Positions 35,686 through 44,702 of a stretch of 64,000 nucleotides of DNA are shown one piece after another. The position numbers were made by a program, and so were the translations under genes. This stretch comes from Amaricoccus macauensis. Its GTDB lineage: Bacteria; Pseudomonadota; Alphaproteobacteria; Rhodobacterales; Rhodobacteraceae. The DNA lies in the NCBI RefSeq assembly GCF_014201905.1, contig NZ_JACHFM010000001.1, forward strand, positions 1,068,994 to 1,132,993. Reading direction: 5' to 3'. The notes beneath the pieces were generated by a model that was not told the origin of the DNA, did not search any database, and saw only the letters and a program-made list of their open reading frames with translations. Position 1 is the first letter of the stretch. Each line of letters starts with the position of its first letter.

Positions 35686-36903
35686 TCAGACTTTCGCGCC
35701 CTTGGCGAGGGCCACGAGGTCGAACCCTGCCGCCTCGATCTCGCCCGCCGTGAGCGCGCGGTCCTGCGCGAGCAGTCGCCGCGCGGCCATGTGGGGGGCC
35801 GGCGCGTTCACGGTCTCGACCGCCTTCAGCACGTCGCCGTCAAGGCTCAGGACCACCAGCCGGTCGCCCGGCACCACGACCGTCCGATGCCCCGGATGCC
35901 GGAGCCCGGCTATCTGCAGCTTGCGATCGCCCTGATCGCTCCAGAACCAGGGCACCGCGGCATAGTCGGCCATGTCGCCGGTCGCGATCCGCCGGGCGAT
36001 GTGGCGCGCGTGATCGACCGCCGCCTGCACCGATTCGAGCCGCACCGGCGCGCCGTCCGGGCCGGGATAGGACGCGACGTCACCGAGGGCCGAGATCGCC
36101 GGATCGCTCGTCACCAGCCGACCATCCACCACGACGCCGTTCGCGACCCCGAGCCCGGCCTCGGCCGCCAGCTCGGCATTCGGCCGCACCCCGACCGCAA
36201 GCAGGATCAGATCGCCCGCCACCCGGTCGCCGTCAGCGAGCGTCACCGCACCGGGCTCAACGGCCGTCGCCGCCACCCCGGGTCGCACGTCCACACCGAG
36301 GCTCCGATGCAGGTCGAGGAAATGGCCCGAGATCTCCGGAGAGACCACGCGCGCCATCAGACGGTCGGCCGCTTCGACGACCGTCACGTCGAGCCCGGCC
36401 GCGCGCGCCACCGCGGCGAATTCGAGCCCGATGAAGCCGCCGCCGATCACCACCGCGCGGCCACCAGCCGCGATCCGCTCGCGCAACAACCCGGCATCGC
36501 CGAGCGTGCGAAGCCCCACGACCGCCCGCGAGGCCACCGCGTCGGCAAGGCCCGCGATCGGCGGCACCACATTCCGCGCCCCTGTCGCCAGAATCAGCTG
36601 GTCGTAGGCGAGCGTCCGGCCATCGGCGAGCCCGACCCGGGCCGCAGCCCGGTCGATCGCCACCGCCCGACCCTCGACCCGTTCGATTGCCGCCTCTGCG
36701 AAGAAGGCCTCGGCGCGAAGCGCCAGCCGCTTCGGATCACCGTCCTTCATGTAGGCCTTGGAGAGTGGCGGCCGCTGATAGGGCAGCCCCGGCTCGTCGC
36801 CGAGAAGCGTCACGCGACCGGCAAACCCGTCCTGGCGGAGGCTTGCGGCCGCCTGAAAGCCGCCCTGGCCGGCACCGACGATGACGACACGATCGGCGGC
36901 CAC
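35686..36903 (-). CDS. Ferredoxin reductase-like FAD/NAD oxidoreductase
   Basis: A 405-residue flavoprotein of the rhodocoxin/putidaredoxin reductase type: FAD motif GAGQGGFQAA (about residues 9-18), NAD motif GGGFIGLEFA (about 149-158), second FAD contact ISALGDVA (about 268-275) and the reductase C-terminal domain with WFWSDQGDRKLQIAG near 318. It passes electrons from NADH to a [2Fe-2S] ferredoxin of a P450 or dioxygenase. No ferredoxin gene is adjacent. GTG start at 36903, one base after the prfB stop, so it may be co-transcribed with prfB. Confidence 0.9.
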   Translation of the reverse strand: MAADRVVIVGAGQGGFQAAASLRQDGFAGRVTLLGDEPGLPYQRPPLSKAYMKDGDPKRLALRAEAFFAEAAIERVEGRAVAIDRAAARVGLADGRTLAYDQLILATGARNVVPPIAGLADAVASRAVVGLRTLGDAGLLRERIAAGGRAVVIGGGFIGLEFAAVARAAGLDVTVVEAADRLMARVVSPEISGHFLDLHRSLGVDVRPGVAATAVEPGAVTLADGDRVAGDLILLAVGVRPNAELAAEAGLGVANGVVVDGRLVTSDPAISALGDVASYPGPDGAPVRLESVQAAVDHARHIARRIATGDMADYAAVPWFWSDQGDRKLQIAGLRHPGHRTVVVPGDRLVVLSLDGDVLKAVETVNAPAPHMAARRLLAQDRALTAGEIEAAGFDLVALAKGAKV

Positions 36904-36904
36904 G

Positions 36905-38032
36905 TCAGTCCGCCGCCTGCGCCTCGGCCCGGCTCTTGCCCGTCACCTGCAGGGCGAGCGACGCCGCCATGAACGCATCGAGATCGCCGTCGAGCACCCC
37001 TTGCGTGTCCGAGGTCTCCACGTTCGTGCGCAGGTCCTTCACCATCTGGTAGGGTTGCAGCACGTAGCTGCGGATCTGGTTGCCCCAGCCGGCGTCACCC
37101 TTGGCCTCGTGCTGCGCGGTGATCGCCTCGTTGCGGCGGCGAAGCTCCATCTCGTAGAGACGCGACTTCAGCGCGGCCATGGCGTTCGCGCGGTTCTGGT
37201 GCTGCGATTTCTCCGAGCTCGTCACGACGATGCCGGTGGGAATGTGGGTGATGCGGACAGCCGAGTCGGTGGTGTTCACGTGCTGACCGCCAGCGCCCGA
37301 CGAGCGGTAGGTGTCGATGCGGATGTCGTTCGAGGCGACCTCGATGTCGATGTTGTCGTCGACGACCGGATAAACCCAGACGGACGCGAACGAAGTCTGC
37401 CGCCGCGCCGCCGAGTCGAAGGGAGAGATCCGCACCAGCCGGTGGACGCCCGATTCGGTCTTCAGCCAGCCATAGGCGTTGTGCCCGCTCACCCGGTAGG
37501 AGGCAGAGCGGATGCCCGCCTCTTCGCCGGCGCTTTCCGACATGAGCTCGACCTTCATGCCGTGCTGTTCGGCCCAGCGCACATACATGCGCGCGAGCAT
37601 CGACGCCCAGTCGCAGCTTTCGGTGCCGCCGGCGCCGGCATTGATTTCGAGGAATGTGTCGTTGCCGTCCGCCTCGCCGTCGAGAAGCGCCTCGGTCTCC
37701 CGCGCCGCCGCGGTCTCGCGCAGGCCGCGGATCGCGGCTTCCGCGTCGGCGATCACGTCGTCGTCACCCTCGGCCTCGCCGAGCTCGATCAGTTCCTTCT
37801 GATCCGCGAGGTCCTGCGCGAGGCTGTTGTAGCCGTCGAGCGCGTCCGACAGCGTCTGCCGGTCGCGCATGAGCTTCTGCGCCCGGGCCGGATCATTCCA
37901 GAGCTCGGGATCCTCGGTCATCGCGTTGAGCTCTTCGAGGCGGTGCTCCGCCGTCTCCCAGCCGAGCCGCTGGCGCAGGAGGCCGAGCGATTTCTCGATG
38001 TCCTCGACGACGCGTTCGGTCTCGGCGCGCAT
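36905..38032 (-). CDS. prfB: Peptide chain release factor 2
   Basis: A 375-residue RF2 that terminates translation at UAA and UGA. It carries the RF2 anticodon-mimic motif SPF in [11 protein letters not shown] (near residue 200) and the peptidyl-hydrolysis motif GAGGQHVN (GGQ near 250). The reading frame is continuous: there is no programmed +1 frameshift or early in-frame UGA as in E. coli. I choose ATG 38032 because GGGAG lies 5 bases upstream; GTG 38038 adds two residues. A long inverted repeat lies just upstream. Confidence 0.96.
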   Translation of the reverse strand: MRAETERVVEDIEKSLGLLRQRLGWETAEHRLEELNAMTEDPELWNDPARAQKLMRDRQTLSDALDGYNSLAQDLADQKELIELGEAEGDDDVIADAEAAIRGLRETAAARETEALLDGEADGNDTFLEINAGAGGTESCDWASMLARMYVRWAEQHGMKVELMSESAGEEAGIRSASYRVSGHNAYGWLKTESGVHRLVRISPFDSAARRQTSFASVWVYPVVDDNIDIEVASNDIRIDTYRSSGAGGQHVNTTDSAVRITHIPTGIVVTSSEKSQHQNRANAMAALKSRLYEMELRRRNEAITAQHEAKGDAGWGNQIRSYVLQPYQMVKDLRTNVETSDTQGVLDGDLDAFMAASLALQVTGKSRAEAQAAD

Positions 38033-38067
38033 TTTCACTCCCTGGATCGGAGTGCGCGTTCTAGCTC

Positions 38068-38107
38068 CGACATGGCAGGCGGTAAAGATGCCCCGCCTGC
38101 CATGTCG
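38068..38107. terminator. Perfect 15-bp inverted repeat between META-domain gene and prfB
   Basis: CGACATGGCAGGCGG (38068-38082) and its exact complement (38093-38107) flank a 10-base loop. It fills most of the 82-base gap between the end of the YbaY-META gene (38115) and prfB (start 38032), both on the minus strand. No T-run follows, so it may be a terminator, an mRNA end structure, or part of the prfB leader. Confidence 0.65.
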
Positions 38108-38114
38108 TGAGACG

Positions 38115-38951
38115 TCACTTCTTGCGAAGCTGCACCAGCGGTTCGCCCGCGAGATCGGTGAGCACGAGATCGCCCGACTCGAGCCGCGCGGCCTTCACCG
38201 CCCCGAGCGCCGCGAAGAACCGCTGCTCCTGGGACATCTGCGTCTCCGGGCAGGCCCGCCGGGTGGAGGCAAGCGGCCCGAAGGTGAGCGTGCCGTTCTC
38301 GAGCTTGTAGGTGCCGGTGAAGCTGTTGCAGCCGCCCTGCCCCTGGGCACGACCCGCGTCGCTGAGTTTCAGCCACGAGACGACCTTTTCGTCAGTCGCC
38401 GCGCCATTGATCTCCGAGGCGATCCACGTCCCGGCGACCGCGGCCATGTCCGCCGGGACTTCTGCCGCCGCGGCCGCTGCTTCCCCGCCCTCGGCGGGCT
38501 TCGCCGCGGCGTCGTCCGGCTCTGTCGCAGGCTCGGCCTCCGGCGCCGGCTCCTCGCTCTGCACCAGCAGGATCTCCGGAGCGGCACCGGCTTCCGCCCC
38601 ATGGGTCAGGACGGGCGTGATCGCGGTCGAGCGGAAGAGCACTCCGCCCGCGTGCATGAGCTTCGCCGTCAGGGCGTAGCGGTTCTTCTCGTCGATCAGC
38701 GCGGGATCGTAGGCGAGCGCGAAGGCGATCGGCACCTGCCGAAGCACCGGGATCGAGTCGCTCGCGATCAGCACGGACGGCGCGTCGGCCTTCGACACGT
38801 CGAGAAGTTCCACCTCCAGCGTGGTGCCCGGTGGCAGGGCGATCCGCTCGCGATAGGTGGCGCTGCCACGGATCACGTCCGTCGCCGCCATCGACACTCC
38901 CCCCGCCACGAGCGCGCCCACGAGCGCAAGACAGGCTGCAAGCATCCGCAT
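38115..38951 (-). CDS. YbaY-META domain exported protein
   Basis: A 278-residue exported protein: signal peptide at residues 1-23 (cleavage near GVSMAA), a YbaY-like beta domain (about 25-120, [20 protein letters not shown] and [18 protein letters not shown]), a low-complexity Ala/Glu/Pro linker (about 135-175) and a C-terminal META/HslJ domain (about 178-278) with [20 protein letters not shown] and [21 protein letters not shown] domains are linked to heat-shock and novobiocin or toxic-compound resistance in E. coli HslJ. Ribosome site GGAAGGAAT fits the ATG at 38951. Confidence 0.87.
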   Translation of the reverse strand: MRMLAACLALVGALVAGGVSMAATDVIRGSATYRERIALPPGTTLEVELLDVSKADAPSVLIASDSIPVLRQVPIAFALAYDPALIDEKNRYALTAKLMHAGGVLFRSTAITPVLTHGAEAGAAPEILLVQSEEPAPEAEPATEPDDAAAKPAEGGEAAAAAAEVPADMAAVAGTWIASEINGAATDEKVVSWLKLSDAGRAQGQGGCNSFTGTYKLENGTLTFGPLASTRRACPETQMSQEQRFFAALGAVKAARLESGDLVLTDLAGEPLVQLRKK

Positions 38952-39058
38952 CGGTATTCCTTCCTCTTCCACTCCATGCCGCCTTCTTTCGCAGGCGGCC
39001 GGCGGCGTTACAGGCTGAAGCTTGGCCGGGCGCGACACGCTCGGCAAGCCCCGCGTCG

Positions 39059-40096
39059 TCAGAGCCGGCGCCCGGCCTCGTAGAAGCCTTCCGCCGGCCG
39101 GATCGCGCCGATCGTGGCCCCGCGCCGGCTGAGGCTCGGCGCTCCGAGGCGCCGCAGGGCCGCCGGATGGTCCGCATCGAGCGCACCGAGCCGCACCAGA
39201 AGGGCGGCGATCGCGCATTCCGAGCCCCGGGTACTGCCGTCCTCGACCTTCACCGCCACGCCGAGGCCCCGCCCGGGCAGGATCGCGGCGAAAACCGCCT
39301 CCGCGCCGGTCTTGACCGCAACCCCGCCAGGCATCGCCGCCATGAGTTCGGAGCACGCGCGCCCCTCGCCCGCGACGAGAAGCGGATGCTCGGCCATCGC
39401 CGCCACCAGCCGCTGCGCCGCATCCTGCCGCGCCGGCCCGAGGCCACACGGGTCGGCCATCCGCGCCATGGCGGTGCCGAATCCGCGCAGCGTCGTCACG
39501 AACGCCGGGGCGGAACAGCCGTCGACGCCCCAGCCGAGGATCGGCGCGCCGCACATTTCCTCGAAGGCACCGCGCGCCGCCACCTGCACGGGATGGTCGA
39601 TCTCCACGTATTCGGGTCCGCCCTTCAGGTGGCGGTTCAGCGTCAGGAAGCCCGCGTGCTTGCCCGAGCAGTTGTTGTGAAGCTGGCACGGGCTCTCGCC
39701 GGTATCGCGCAGCCGGTGCCGCTCGGCGGCATCGTCGGGCACCTGCGACCCGCAGCGCAGATCGCGCTCCGCCAGTCCGAGCGCATCGAGCCAGCCGGCA
39801 ACCCGGGTCACGTGCATCCCCGCGCCGGAATGCGAGGCGCAGGCGAGCGCCAGTTGCTCGGTGGACAAACCCGCCCCGGCGCCGCTCTCCAGAAGGGGCA
39901 GCGCCTGAAGCATCTTGCACGACGAGCGGGGGAAGATCCGCGCATCCGGGTCGCCCCAGACGGCAACGATGTCGCCCCGGGCATCGCAGACGATGGCGTG
40001 GCCGCGATGACGCGATTCGACACAATCGCCTCGCAACACCTCGGCGAGAAGCGCGGGTTCAGCTCCAGCGGGTTCAGGCCCAGCGGGTTCAGTCAT
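39059..40096 (-). CDS. Asparaginase (type II, rhizobial/thermolabile family)
   Basis: A 345-residue member of the asparaginase II family (PF06089 type), unrelated in fold to E. coli AnsA/AnsB. Markers: RSSCKMLQALPLLESG (about residues 57-72), ACASHSGAGMHV (about 85-96), QLHNNCSGKHAGFL (about 140-153), and GWGVDGCSAPAF (about 188-199). It hydrolyses L-asparagine to aspartate and ammonia. The ATG at 40096 lies inside the 3' end of the ECF sigma gene (8-base overlap ATGACTGA), so the two are translationally coupled; a longer reading would overlap even more. Confidence 0.9.
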   Translation of the reverse strand: MTEPAGPEPAGAEPALLAEVLRGDCVESRHRGHAIVCDARGDIVAVWGDPDARIFPRSSCKMLQALPLLESGAGAGLSTEQLALACASHSGAGMHVTRVAGWLDALGLAERDLRCGSQVPDDAAERHRLRDTGESPCQLHNNCSGKHAGFLTLNRHLKGGPEYVEIDHPVQVAARGAFEEMCGAPILGWGVDGCSAPAFVTTLRGFGTAMARMADPCGLGPARQDAAQRLVAAMAEHPLLVAGEGRACSELMAAMPGGVAVKTGAEAVFAAILPGRGLGVAVKVEDGSTRGSECAIAALLVRLGALDADHPAALRRLGAPSLSRRGATIGAIRPAEGFYEAGRRL

Positions 40097-40703
40097 CGTG
40101 TAGTCCCTCCGCGAGATCCTCTCCAAGTAACGCATGCAGATGGCGGAACGCGAGGCGGATCCGCGACTTCACCGTGCCGAGCGGCAGGGCCTCCTCCGCG
40201 GCGATCTGGCCGTGGCTGAGGCCGCGCCAGAACGACGCGACGAGCACCCGCCGCTGCTCCACCGGCAGCGAGTCGAGCGCCTGCTGCAACCTCGTCTCCC
40301 GCTCGGCGGCAGTCATCACCGCAAGACCATCGGGCTCGGTATCAGGCTGAAACAGCGGATCCTCCGGGTCCGGGGCGGGCCGCGCGCCGCGCCGGTGATG
40401 GTCGATGCGCCGGTTGCGCGCGATCGCGAAGATCCAGGTCGAGACCGCGGCCTTCCCGGGATCGAAGTCCGCGGCGTGCCGCCAGACGGAGACCATCACG
40501 TCCTGCGCGATCTCGTCGGCGTCCGCCGGCCCCACGCCTGCGCGGATGGCATAGGCCTTCACCCGGCCGGCGAACCGCTCGAACAACGCCACGAACGCCG
40601 CCCGGTCCCGCGCGGCGACCGCCCGGATCAGGTCTGCATCGTTCAGGCTTGTCGGCGGCGGCGAGGCCGGCTCCTGCCCGGCATCGAGGGGGGCGCGCGT
40701 CAC
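40089..40703 (-). CDS. ECF-type RNA polymerase sigma factor
   Basis: A 204-residue sigma factor with region 2 (about residues 35-105: DADEIAQDVMVSVWRHAADFDP and STWIFAIARNRRIDHHRR) and region 4 (about 140-195: LPVEQRRVLVASFWRGLSHGQIAAEEALPLGTVKSRIRLAF). The pattern is nearest the RpoE/ChrR-regulated ECF11 group of Rhodobacter, or SigK-like factors. No ChrR-like zinc anti-sigma gene follows; instead an asparaginase gene overlaps. The GTG start at 40703 has no clear ribosome site. Divergent from the IalB-type gene across 168 bases. Confidence 0.92.
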   Translation of the reverse strand: MTRAPLDAGQEPASPPPTSLNDADLIRAVAARDRAAFVALFERFAGRVKAYAIRAGVGPADADEIAQDVMVSVWRHAADFDPGKAAVSTWIFAIARNRRIDHHRRGARPAPDPEDPLFQPDTEPDGLAVMTAAERETRLQQALDSLPVEQRRVLVASFWRGLSHGQIAAEEALPLGTVKSRIRLAFRHLHALLGEDLAEGLHDD

Positions 40704-40871
40704 GAGGGGTCACATCGATGAAAGACATGGGCAAGGGTCTGGAACATCCCTTGCTTCTCGCGCTACACTAAAAGTGGCATCGCGACAAAGACAAGCTCGA
40801 CGCGTCCCGACGACGGAAGCTGGCCCGGGGCGGCGTCAAAGAGCAAAGGACGAGCAGGAGACAGTGTCCGC

Positions 40872-41402
40872 ATGACCCTCAAAGCCTGGAAGCTGCTTTC
40901 GGTCGCAGCCGCCCTCATGGCGGCTTCGCCGGCGCTGGCGCAATCCGCGGATCGCGTGGCGACGCACGGCAACTGGAGCGTTTTCGTCGCCGCCAATCCG
41001 AAGGAATGCTACATCGTTTCGGCCCCGACCTCCTCGTCGGCGCGGCGCGATGGCAAGCCGGCCGAGGTCACCCGCGGCGACATCCGGCTGTTCGTGTCCT
41101 TCCGCCCCGGCGACAAGGTCTCGAACGAGGTGAGCTTCACCGGCGGCTATCCGTTCAGTTCGAGCGGCAGCGTCAGGCTCGCCGTCGGCTCGGAGGCCTT
41201 CCAGATGGCTCCGGGCAAGGGTGACGGCGGGGAATGGGCCTGGACGGATCCCTCCGACGACAGCAAGGCCGTCGCGGCAATGAAGCGTGGCGCGGAGGCG
41301 AAGCTCAGCGGAACCTCCTCGCGCGGCACCAGCACCGAGGACCGTTTCTCGCTCACGGGCTTCACCGCAGCAGTCGAGGACGCGGCCACCCGCTGCCGCT
41401 GA
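40872..41402 (+). CDS. Invasion-associated locus B (IalB)-like exported protein
   Basis: A 176-residue protein with a signal peptide (residues 1-23, cleavage after SPALA) and an IalB-type beta domain: THGNWSVFVAANPKECYIVS near 30-50, the DIRLFVSFRPGDKVSNEVSF block, and a final Cys in AATRCR paired with the first. Periplasmic; named for a Bartonella protein, though in free-living relatives it is of unknown role. It precedes rlmN, a common neighbour in Rhodobacterales. A GGAAC at 40741 lacks the matching CGTT, so no promoter call is made. Confidence 0.85.
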   Translation: MTLKAWKLLSVAAALMAASPALAQSADRVATHGNWSVFVAANPKECYIVSAPTSSSARRDGKPAEVTRGDIRLFVSFRPGDKVSNEVSFTGGYPFSSSGSVRLAVGSEAFQMAPGKGDGGEWAWTDPSDDSKAVAAMKRGAEAKLSGTSSRGTSTEDRFSLTGFTAAVEDAATRCR

Positions 41403-41534
41403 TCCCCTTCTGGTCCCCTCCCGCTGACGCCCTGTCGGCGGACATCGCCGGCACGGGCTGGCATTTCCGCGGCAGTGACGCTATATCGGCGCATTGCGTG
41501 CCGCTTCGGCGCGCCAAGAGCCATGCGCCATCAG

Positions 41535-42686
41535 ATGAACCTTTCGCCGCCGATCACGCCCGAGTTCCTGACCCTGCCCCGCAAGGCGGCGGCTGACTCC
41601 GCGCACATGAACCTCGTCGGCCTCTCCCGGGAGGCGATGAAGGCGGCGCTGATCGCCGCCGGCACCCCGGAGGCACAGGCCGGGATGCGTGTGGGCCAGC
41701 TCTGGCAGTGGATCTACCACCGCGGCGCCCGCGACTTCACCGGCATGACCAACCTCGCCCGGGCCTACCGCGAGCTTCTCGCCGAGCATTTCGCCATCGA
41801 GCGCCCGGAGATCGTCACCCGGCAGGTCTCGGCCGACGGCACGCGGAAGTACCTGCTGCGCATCGCCGGCGGCCACGAGATCGAAACGGTCTACATCCCC
41901 GAAACCGACCGCGGCACGCTCTGCGTCTCGTCTCAGGTCGGCTGCACGCTCACCTGTTCGTTCTGCCACACCGGCACCCAGCGGCTGGTCAGGAACCTGA
42001 CGGCCGACGAGATCGTCGGCCAGATCCTCGTGGCCCGTGACGACCTTGCCGACTGGGGCCGCAAGCCCGACGAGAAGCGGCTCGTCTCGAACCTCGTGCT
42101 CATGGGCATGGGCGAACCGCTCTACAATTTCGATTCGGTGCGCGACGCGATGAAGATCGCCATGGACAGCGAGGGGATCGCCCTGTCGCGCCGCCGCATC
42201 ACGCTTTCGACCTCCGGCGTCGTGCCCGAAATCGCCCGTGTCGGCGACGAGATCGGCTGCCTGCTCGCGATCTCGTTCCATGCCACCACCGACCCGGTGC
42301 GTGATCAATTGGTGCCGATCAATCGCAAGTGGAACATTGGCGAGCTTCTTGACGCCTGCCGCGCCTATCCGCGCCTGTCGAACGCCGAGCGGATCACCTT
42401 CGAGTACGTGATGCTCAAGGGGGTGAACGATTCCGACGCCGACGCCCGGCGGCTGGTGAAGCTGATTTCCGGCATCCCCGCGAAGATCAACCTCATTCCG
42501 TTCAATCCATGGCCCGGCTCGCCATACGAGCGGTCCGATCCCGAGCGGATCGAGGCGTTCGGCAATATCGTCAACCGCGCGGGCTATGCCTCGCCGGTCC
42601 GGACGCCGCGCGGCGAGGACATCATGGCCGCCTGTGGCCAGCTGAAGAGCGCGACGGAGCGTGTCCGCCGCGCACGGGCGTCCTGA
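41535..42686 (+). CDS. rlmN: 23S rRNA (adenine2503-C2)-methyltransferase
   Basis: A 383-residue radical SAM methyltransferase that makes m2A2503 in 23S rRNA and m2A37 in some tRNAs. The CxxxCxxC cluster motif is [11 protein letters not shown] near residues 137-147, preceded by [20 protein letters not shown], and the second catalytic Cys is in MAACGQLKS near 368. [13 protein letters not shown]-site motif is near 194. Start chosen at ATG 41535 by family fit ([16 protein letters not shown]); ATG 41523 and ATG 41475 are in frame. Confidence 0.96.
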   Translation: MNLSPPITPEFLTLPRKAAADSAHMNLVGLSREAMKAALIAAGTPEAQAGMRVGQLWQWIYHRGARDFTGMTNLARAYRELLAEHFAIERPEIVTRQVSADGTRKYLLRIAGGHEIETVYIPETDRGTLCVSSQVGCTLTCSFCHTGTQRLVRNLTADEIVGQILVARDDLADWGRKPDEKRLVSNLVLMGMGEPLYNFDSVRDAMKIAMDSEGIALSRRRITLSTSGVVPEIARVGDEIGCLLAISFHATTDPVRDQLVPINRKWNIGELLDACRAYPRLSNAERITFEYVMLKGVNDSDADARRLVKLISGIPAKINLIPFNPWPGSPYERSDPERIEAFGNIVNRAGYASPVRTPRGEDIMAACGQLKSATERVRRARAS

Positions 42687-42811
42687 GGATCGACGGACGC
42701 CCGTCCGGACTCTCTTCCCGAATCTGCCGAATTAGCGTTATCTCAACCTTATCAGGCAGAAATCGCGACGCCCTCAAGGGCGCGCAAATAACAAGACGGG
42801 CAGGCAGAGAC

Positions 42812-43393
42812 ATGGACGAGCGCACATTGCTCACGGACAGTGACGAACTCCTTTCGGGCAACAGGCAGCAGCAGGACGAGACACGACTCTGGACCCGGCG
42901 CAATGCGCTGGCGCTGACCGCCGGCTTTCTCGCCGCCGGTGCCGTGCCGGCACGGGCGGCCTACGCGCGGGTCGCGGCGCCGCGCGCGAACGTCGTCGTC
43001 GTCTCCAAACGCAACCGGGTGATGGAACTGCGCTCCGGCGAGCAACTGCTGAAGCGCTACCGCGTCCACCTCGGCTTCCAGCCCACCGGCCAGAAGGTGA
43101 TGTCAGGCGACGGCCGCACCCCCGAGGGCCAGTACTTCATCGATCGCCGCAACGCGCGCAGCGACTTCTATCTGAGCCTCGGGATCAGCTATCCCAATGC
43201 CGTCGACACGGCACGTGCCCGTTCCCTCGGCGTGCAGCCGGGTGGCGACATCATGATCCACGGCGGCCCGCGCCGCGCCGCCGACAAGAGCAAGGATGAC
43301 TGGACCGCGGGCTGCATCGCAGTCACCGATCAGGAAATCGAAGAGATCTGGTCGATGGTCCCGACGGGCACTCCGGTGGTGATCTTCGCCTGA
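42812..43393 (+). CDS. L,D-transpeptidase (YkuD fold)
   Basis: A 193-residue protein. After a 25-residue polar lead, a twin-Arg/hydrophobic stretch (TRRNALALTAGFLAAGAVPARA, split here as RRN then LALTAGFLAAG) suggests export, possibly by Tat. The YkuD domain covers about 60-193 with MIHGGP (about 150) and the active-site segment TAGCIAVTD (Cys near 170), where the usual Arg after Ile is Ala, a variant seen in YafK-like members. It would form 3-3 crosslinks or link proteins to peptidoglycan. One of two such genes within 2 kb. Confidence 0.88.
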   Translation: MDERTLLTDSDELLSGNRQQQDETRLWTRRNALALTAGFLAAGAVPARAAYARVAAPRANVVVVSKRNRVMELRSGEQLLKRYRVHLGFQPTGQKVMSGDGRTPEGQYFIDRRNARSDFYLSLGISYPNAVDTARARSLGVQPGGDIMIHGGPRRAADKSKDDWTAGCIAVTDQEIEEIWSMVPTGTPVVIFA

Positions 43394-43399
43394 CGAACC

Positions 43400-43423
43400 G
43401 GCGGCGCCGTCAGTGGCGCCGCC
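43400..43423. terminator. Strong hairpin between convergent L,D-transpeptidase and CAP genes
   Basis: GGCGGCGCC (43400-43408) pairs perfectly with GGCGCCGCC (43415-43423) across a 6-base loop, midway between the convergent stops at 43393 and 43433. A short T-containing tract follows on the plus strand. Probable bidirectional terminator. Confidence 0.65.
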
Positions 43424-43432
43424 CTTCGGGTG

Positions 43433-43903
43433 TTATTGCCCGATGACCTGCACCCACCAGGTCTTGTTGCTGCTCGGCTCCTGATACCAGCCGAGGCCAA
43501 GACCCCGCGCCGAGGGATCCATGATCACCGCGCGGGTATCGGGGAACTTCAGCCAGCTTTCCAGCACCGACATGTCGGAATCCGTCCCCTCGGACAGGTT
43601 CTCGCCAACGATCTCGCCATGATAGCCGGCGCGGAACGCCCGCTCGCGCGGGCTCGTCAGATCCGATCCGAAATGCCAGGCGCGCTGCTGGACGTACATG
43701 TCGCGGGCTTGAGTCTCGGCCGCAGCGTTGAGCTCGCCGGAAAGCTGCACTGGCACAAGGCCGTCGCCGGCGCGCACCGCGTTGACGGCGTCGACGTGTC
43801 GCAGACGGATCTCGTCCGGGTTGCCGAGGCGGGTCACACCCGCCGAGTCCGCGCAGGCCGCGAGCAGGAGAAGGGCAAGAACAGCACTGAGCGGGCGAAG
43901 CAT
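43433..43903 (-). CDS. CAP/SCP-like domain lipoprotein
   Basis: A 156-residue protein with a lipoprotein signal (lipobox LAAC, Cys at residue 17) and a CAP domain: VDAVNAVRAGDGLVPVQLSGELNAAAETQARDM, then RAWHFGSD, HGEIVGENLSEGT, and SWLKFPDTRAVIMDPSARGLGLG. CAP proteins of bacteria are extracytoplasmic and of unsettled function, often linked to envelope or sterol/lipid binding. Placed between two L,D-transpeptidase genes, convergent with the first and divergent from the second. Confidence 0.9.
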   Translation of the reverse strand: MLRPLSAVLALLLLAACADSAGVTRLGNPDEIRLRHVDAVNAVRAGDGLVPVQLSGELNAAAETQARDMYVQQRAWHFGSDLTSPRERAFRAGYHGEIVGENLSEGTDSDMSVLESWLKFPDTRAVIMDPSARGLGLGWYQEPSSNKTWWVQVIGQ

Positions 43904-44066
43904 CGCGGGATCCGTCGGTTAGGGTGTCTGCCAGACGTGATAGAGGCTTTCAGTCTACCCTTCAAATCCTGCCGGGCGCTGCAAGACACTCCCAAGTGTG
44001 AGTTGCAGAAACGCGGACGACTGCGTCATAATCGCAACCAGAGTTGCAGTTGTGGAGACTCCTCCG

Positions 44067-44702
44067 ATGAACCGAGATGAGGGCGACAAAGCGGCTCGCC
44101 TCGACCGGCGCGCGTTCGCGCGCCTCGCGGGCGGCAGCCTGATCGCCGCCGCGGGCCTTGCGCTCGGAGGCGCGGGCCTCGCCGCCGAGTCCGACGAGCC
44201 GCTGCACGACTTCGTGCCCGACAGCCAGGACCGGCAGACCATCATGCGCCGGATATCGGGCCTGCACACCGCGCGGTGGCAAGACCATTTCGACTCGATC
44301 GAGAACGACGCCATCCTCGTCAGCATCGACGACCGGGTGCTCCATTACTGGGGCGCTGACGGCTTCTACCGGATTTATCCGACGTCCGTGCCGCTCACCG
44401 ATGAGATGACGCGGCGTGGCCGGACCTCGATCACCCTGAAGCGGCCCGACCCGGACTGGCGCCCCACGGAGGCAATGTTGCGGCGCCGGCCGGATCTGCC
44501 GACCTACGTGGCGCCCGGCCCCGACAACCCGCTCGGCATCCGGGCACTCAACCTGAGCTGGCCGGCGTACCGCATCCACGGCACGAACGACATCCGCAAG
44601 ATCGGCCGTCAGTCTTCCTCCGGTTGTGTCGGCCTCTTCAACGAACACATCCTTGAGGTGTACGACCGGGCCAAGATCGGCACTCCAGTGCTGCTCGTTT
44701 GA
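44067..44702 (+). CDS. L,D-transpeptidase (YkuD fold) with atypical motif
   Basis: A 211-residue protein with an N-terminal RRAFARLAGGSLIAAAGLAL segment (RR at residues 13-14, so Tat-like export) and a YkuD domain (about 75-211). The His motif is YRIHGTND near 172 and the Cys motif SSSGCVGLFNE near 192. In most YkuD enzymes of this ErfK type, SxGCxR carries an Arg; here it is Gly, so activity or substrate may differ. Otherwise the sequence (PTYVAPGPDNPLGIRALNLS) is that of Rhodobacterales L,D-transpeptidases. Confidence 0.88.
   Translation: MNRDEGDKAARLDRRAFARLAGGSLIAAAGLALGGAGLAAESDEPLHDFVPDSQDRQTIMRRISGLHTARWQDHFDSIENDAILVSIDDRVLHYWGADGFYRIYPTSVPLTDEMTRRGRTSITLKRPDPDWRPTEAMLRRRPDLPTYVAPGPDNPLGIRALNLSWPAYRIHGTNDIRKIGRQSSSGCVGLFNEHILEVYDRAKIGTPVLLV

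Noticed and set aside
40741-40770. GGAAC followed by TACACTA as another EcfG-type promoter near IalB and the ECF sigma gene
   Set aside because: No CGTT at 16-17 bases; spacing fits neither EcfG nor ordinary sigma-70.
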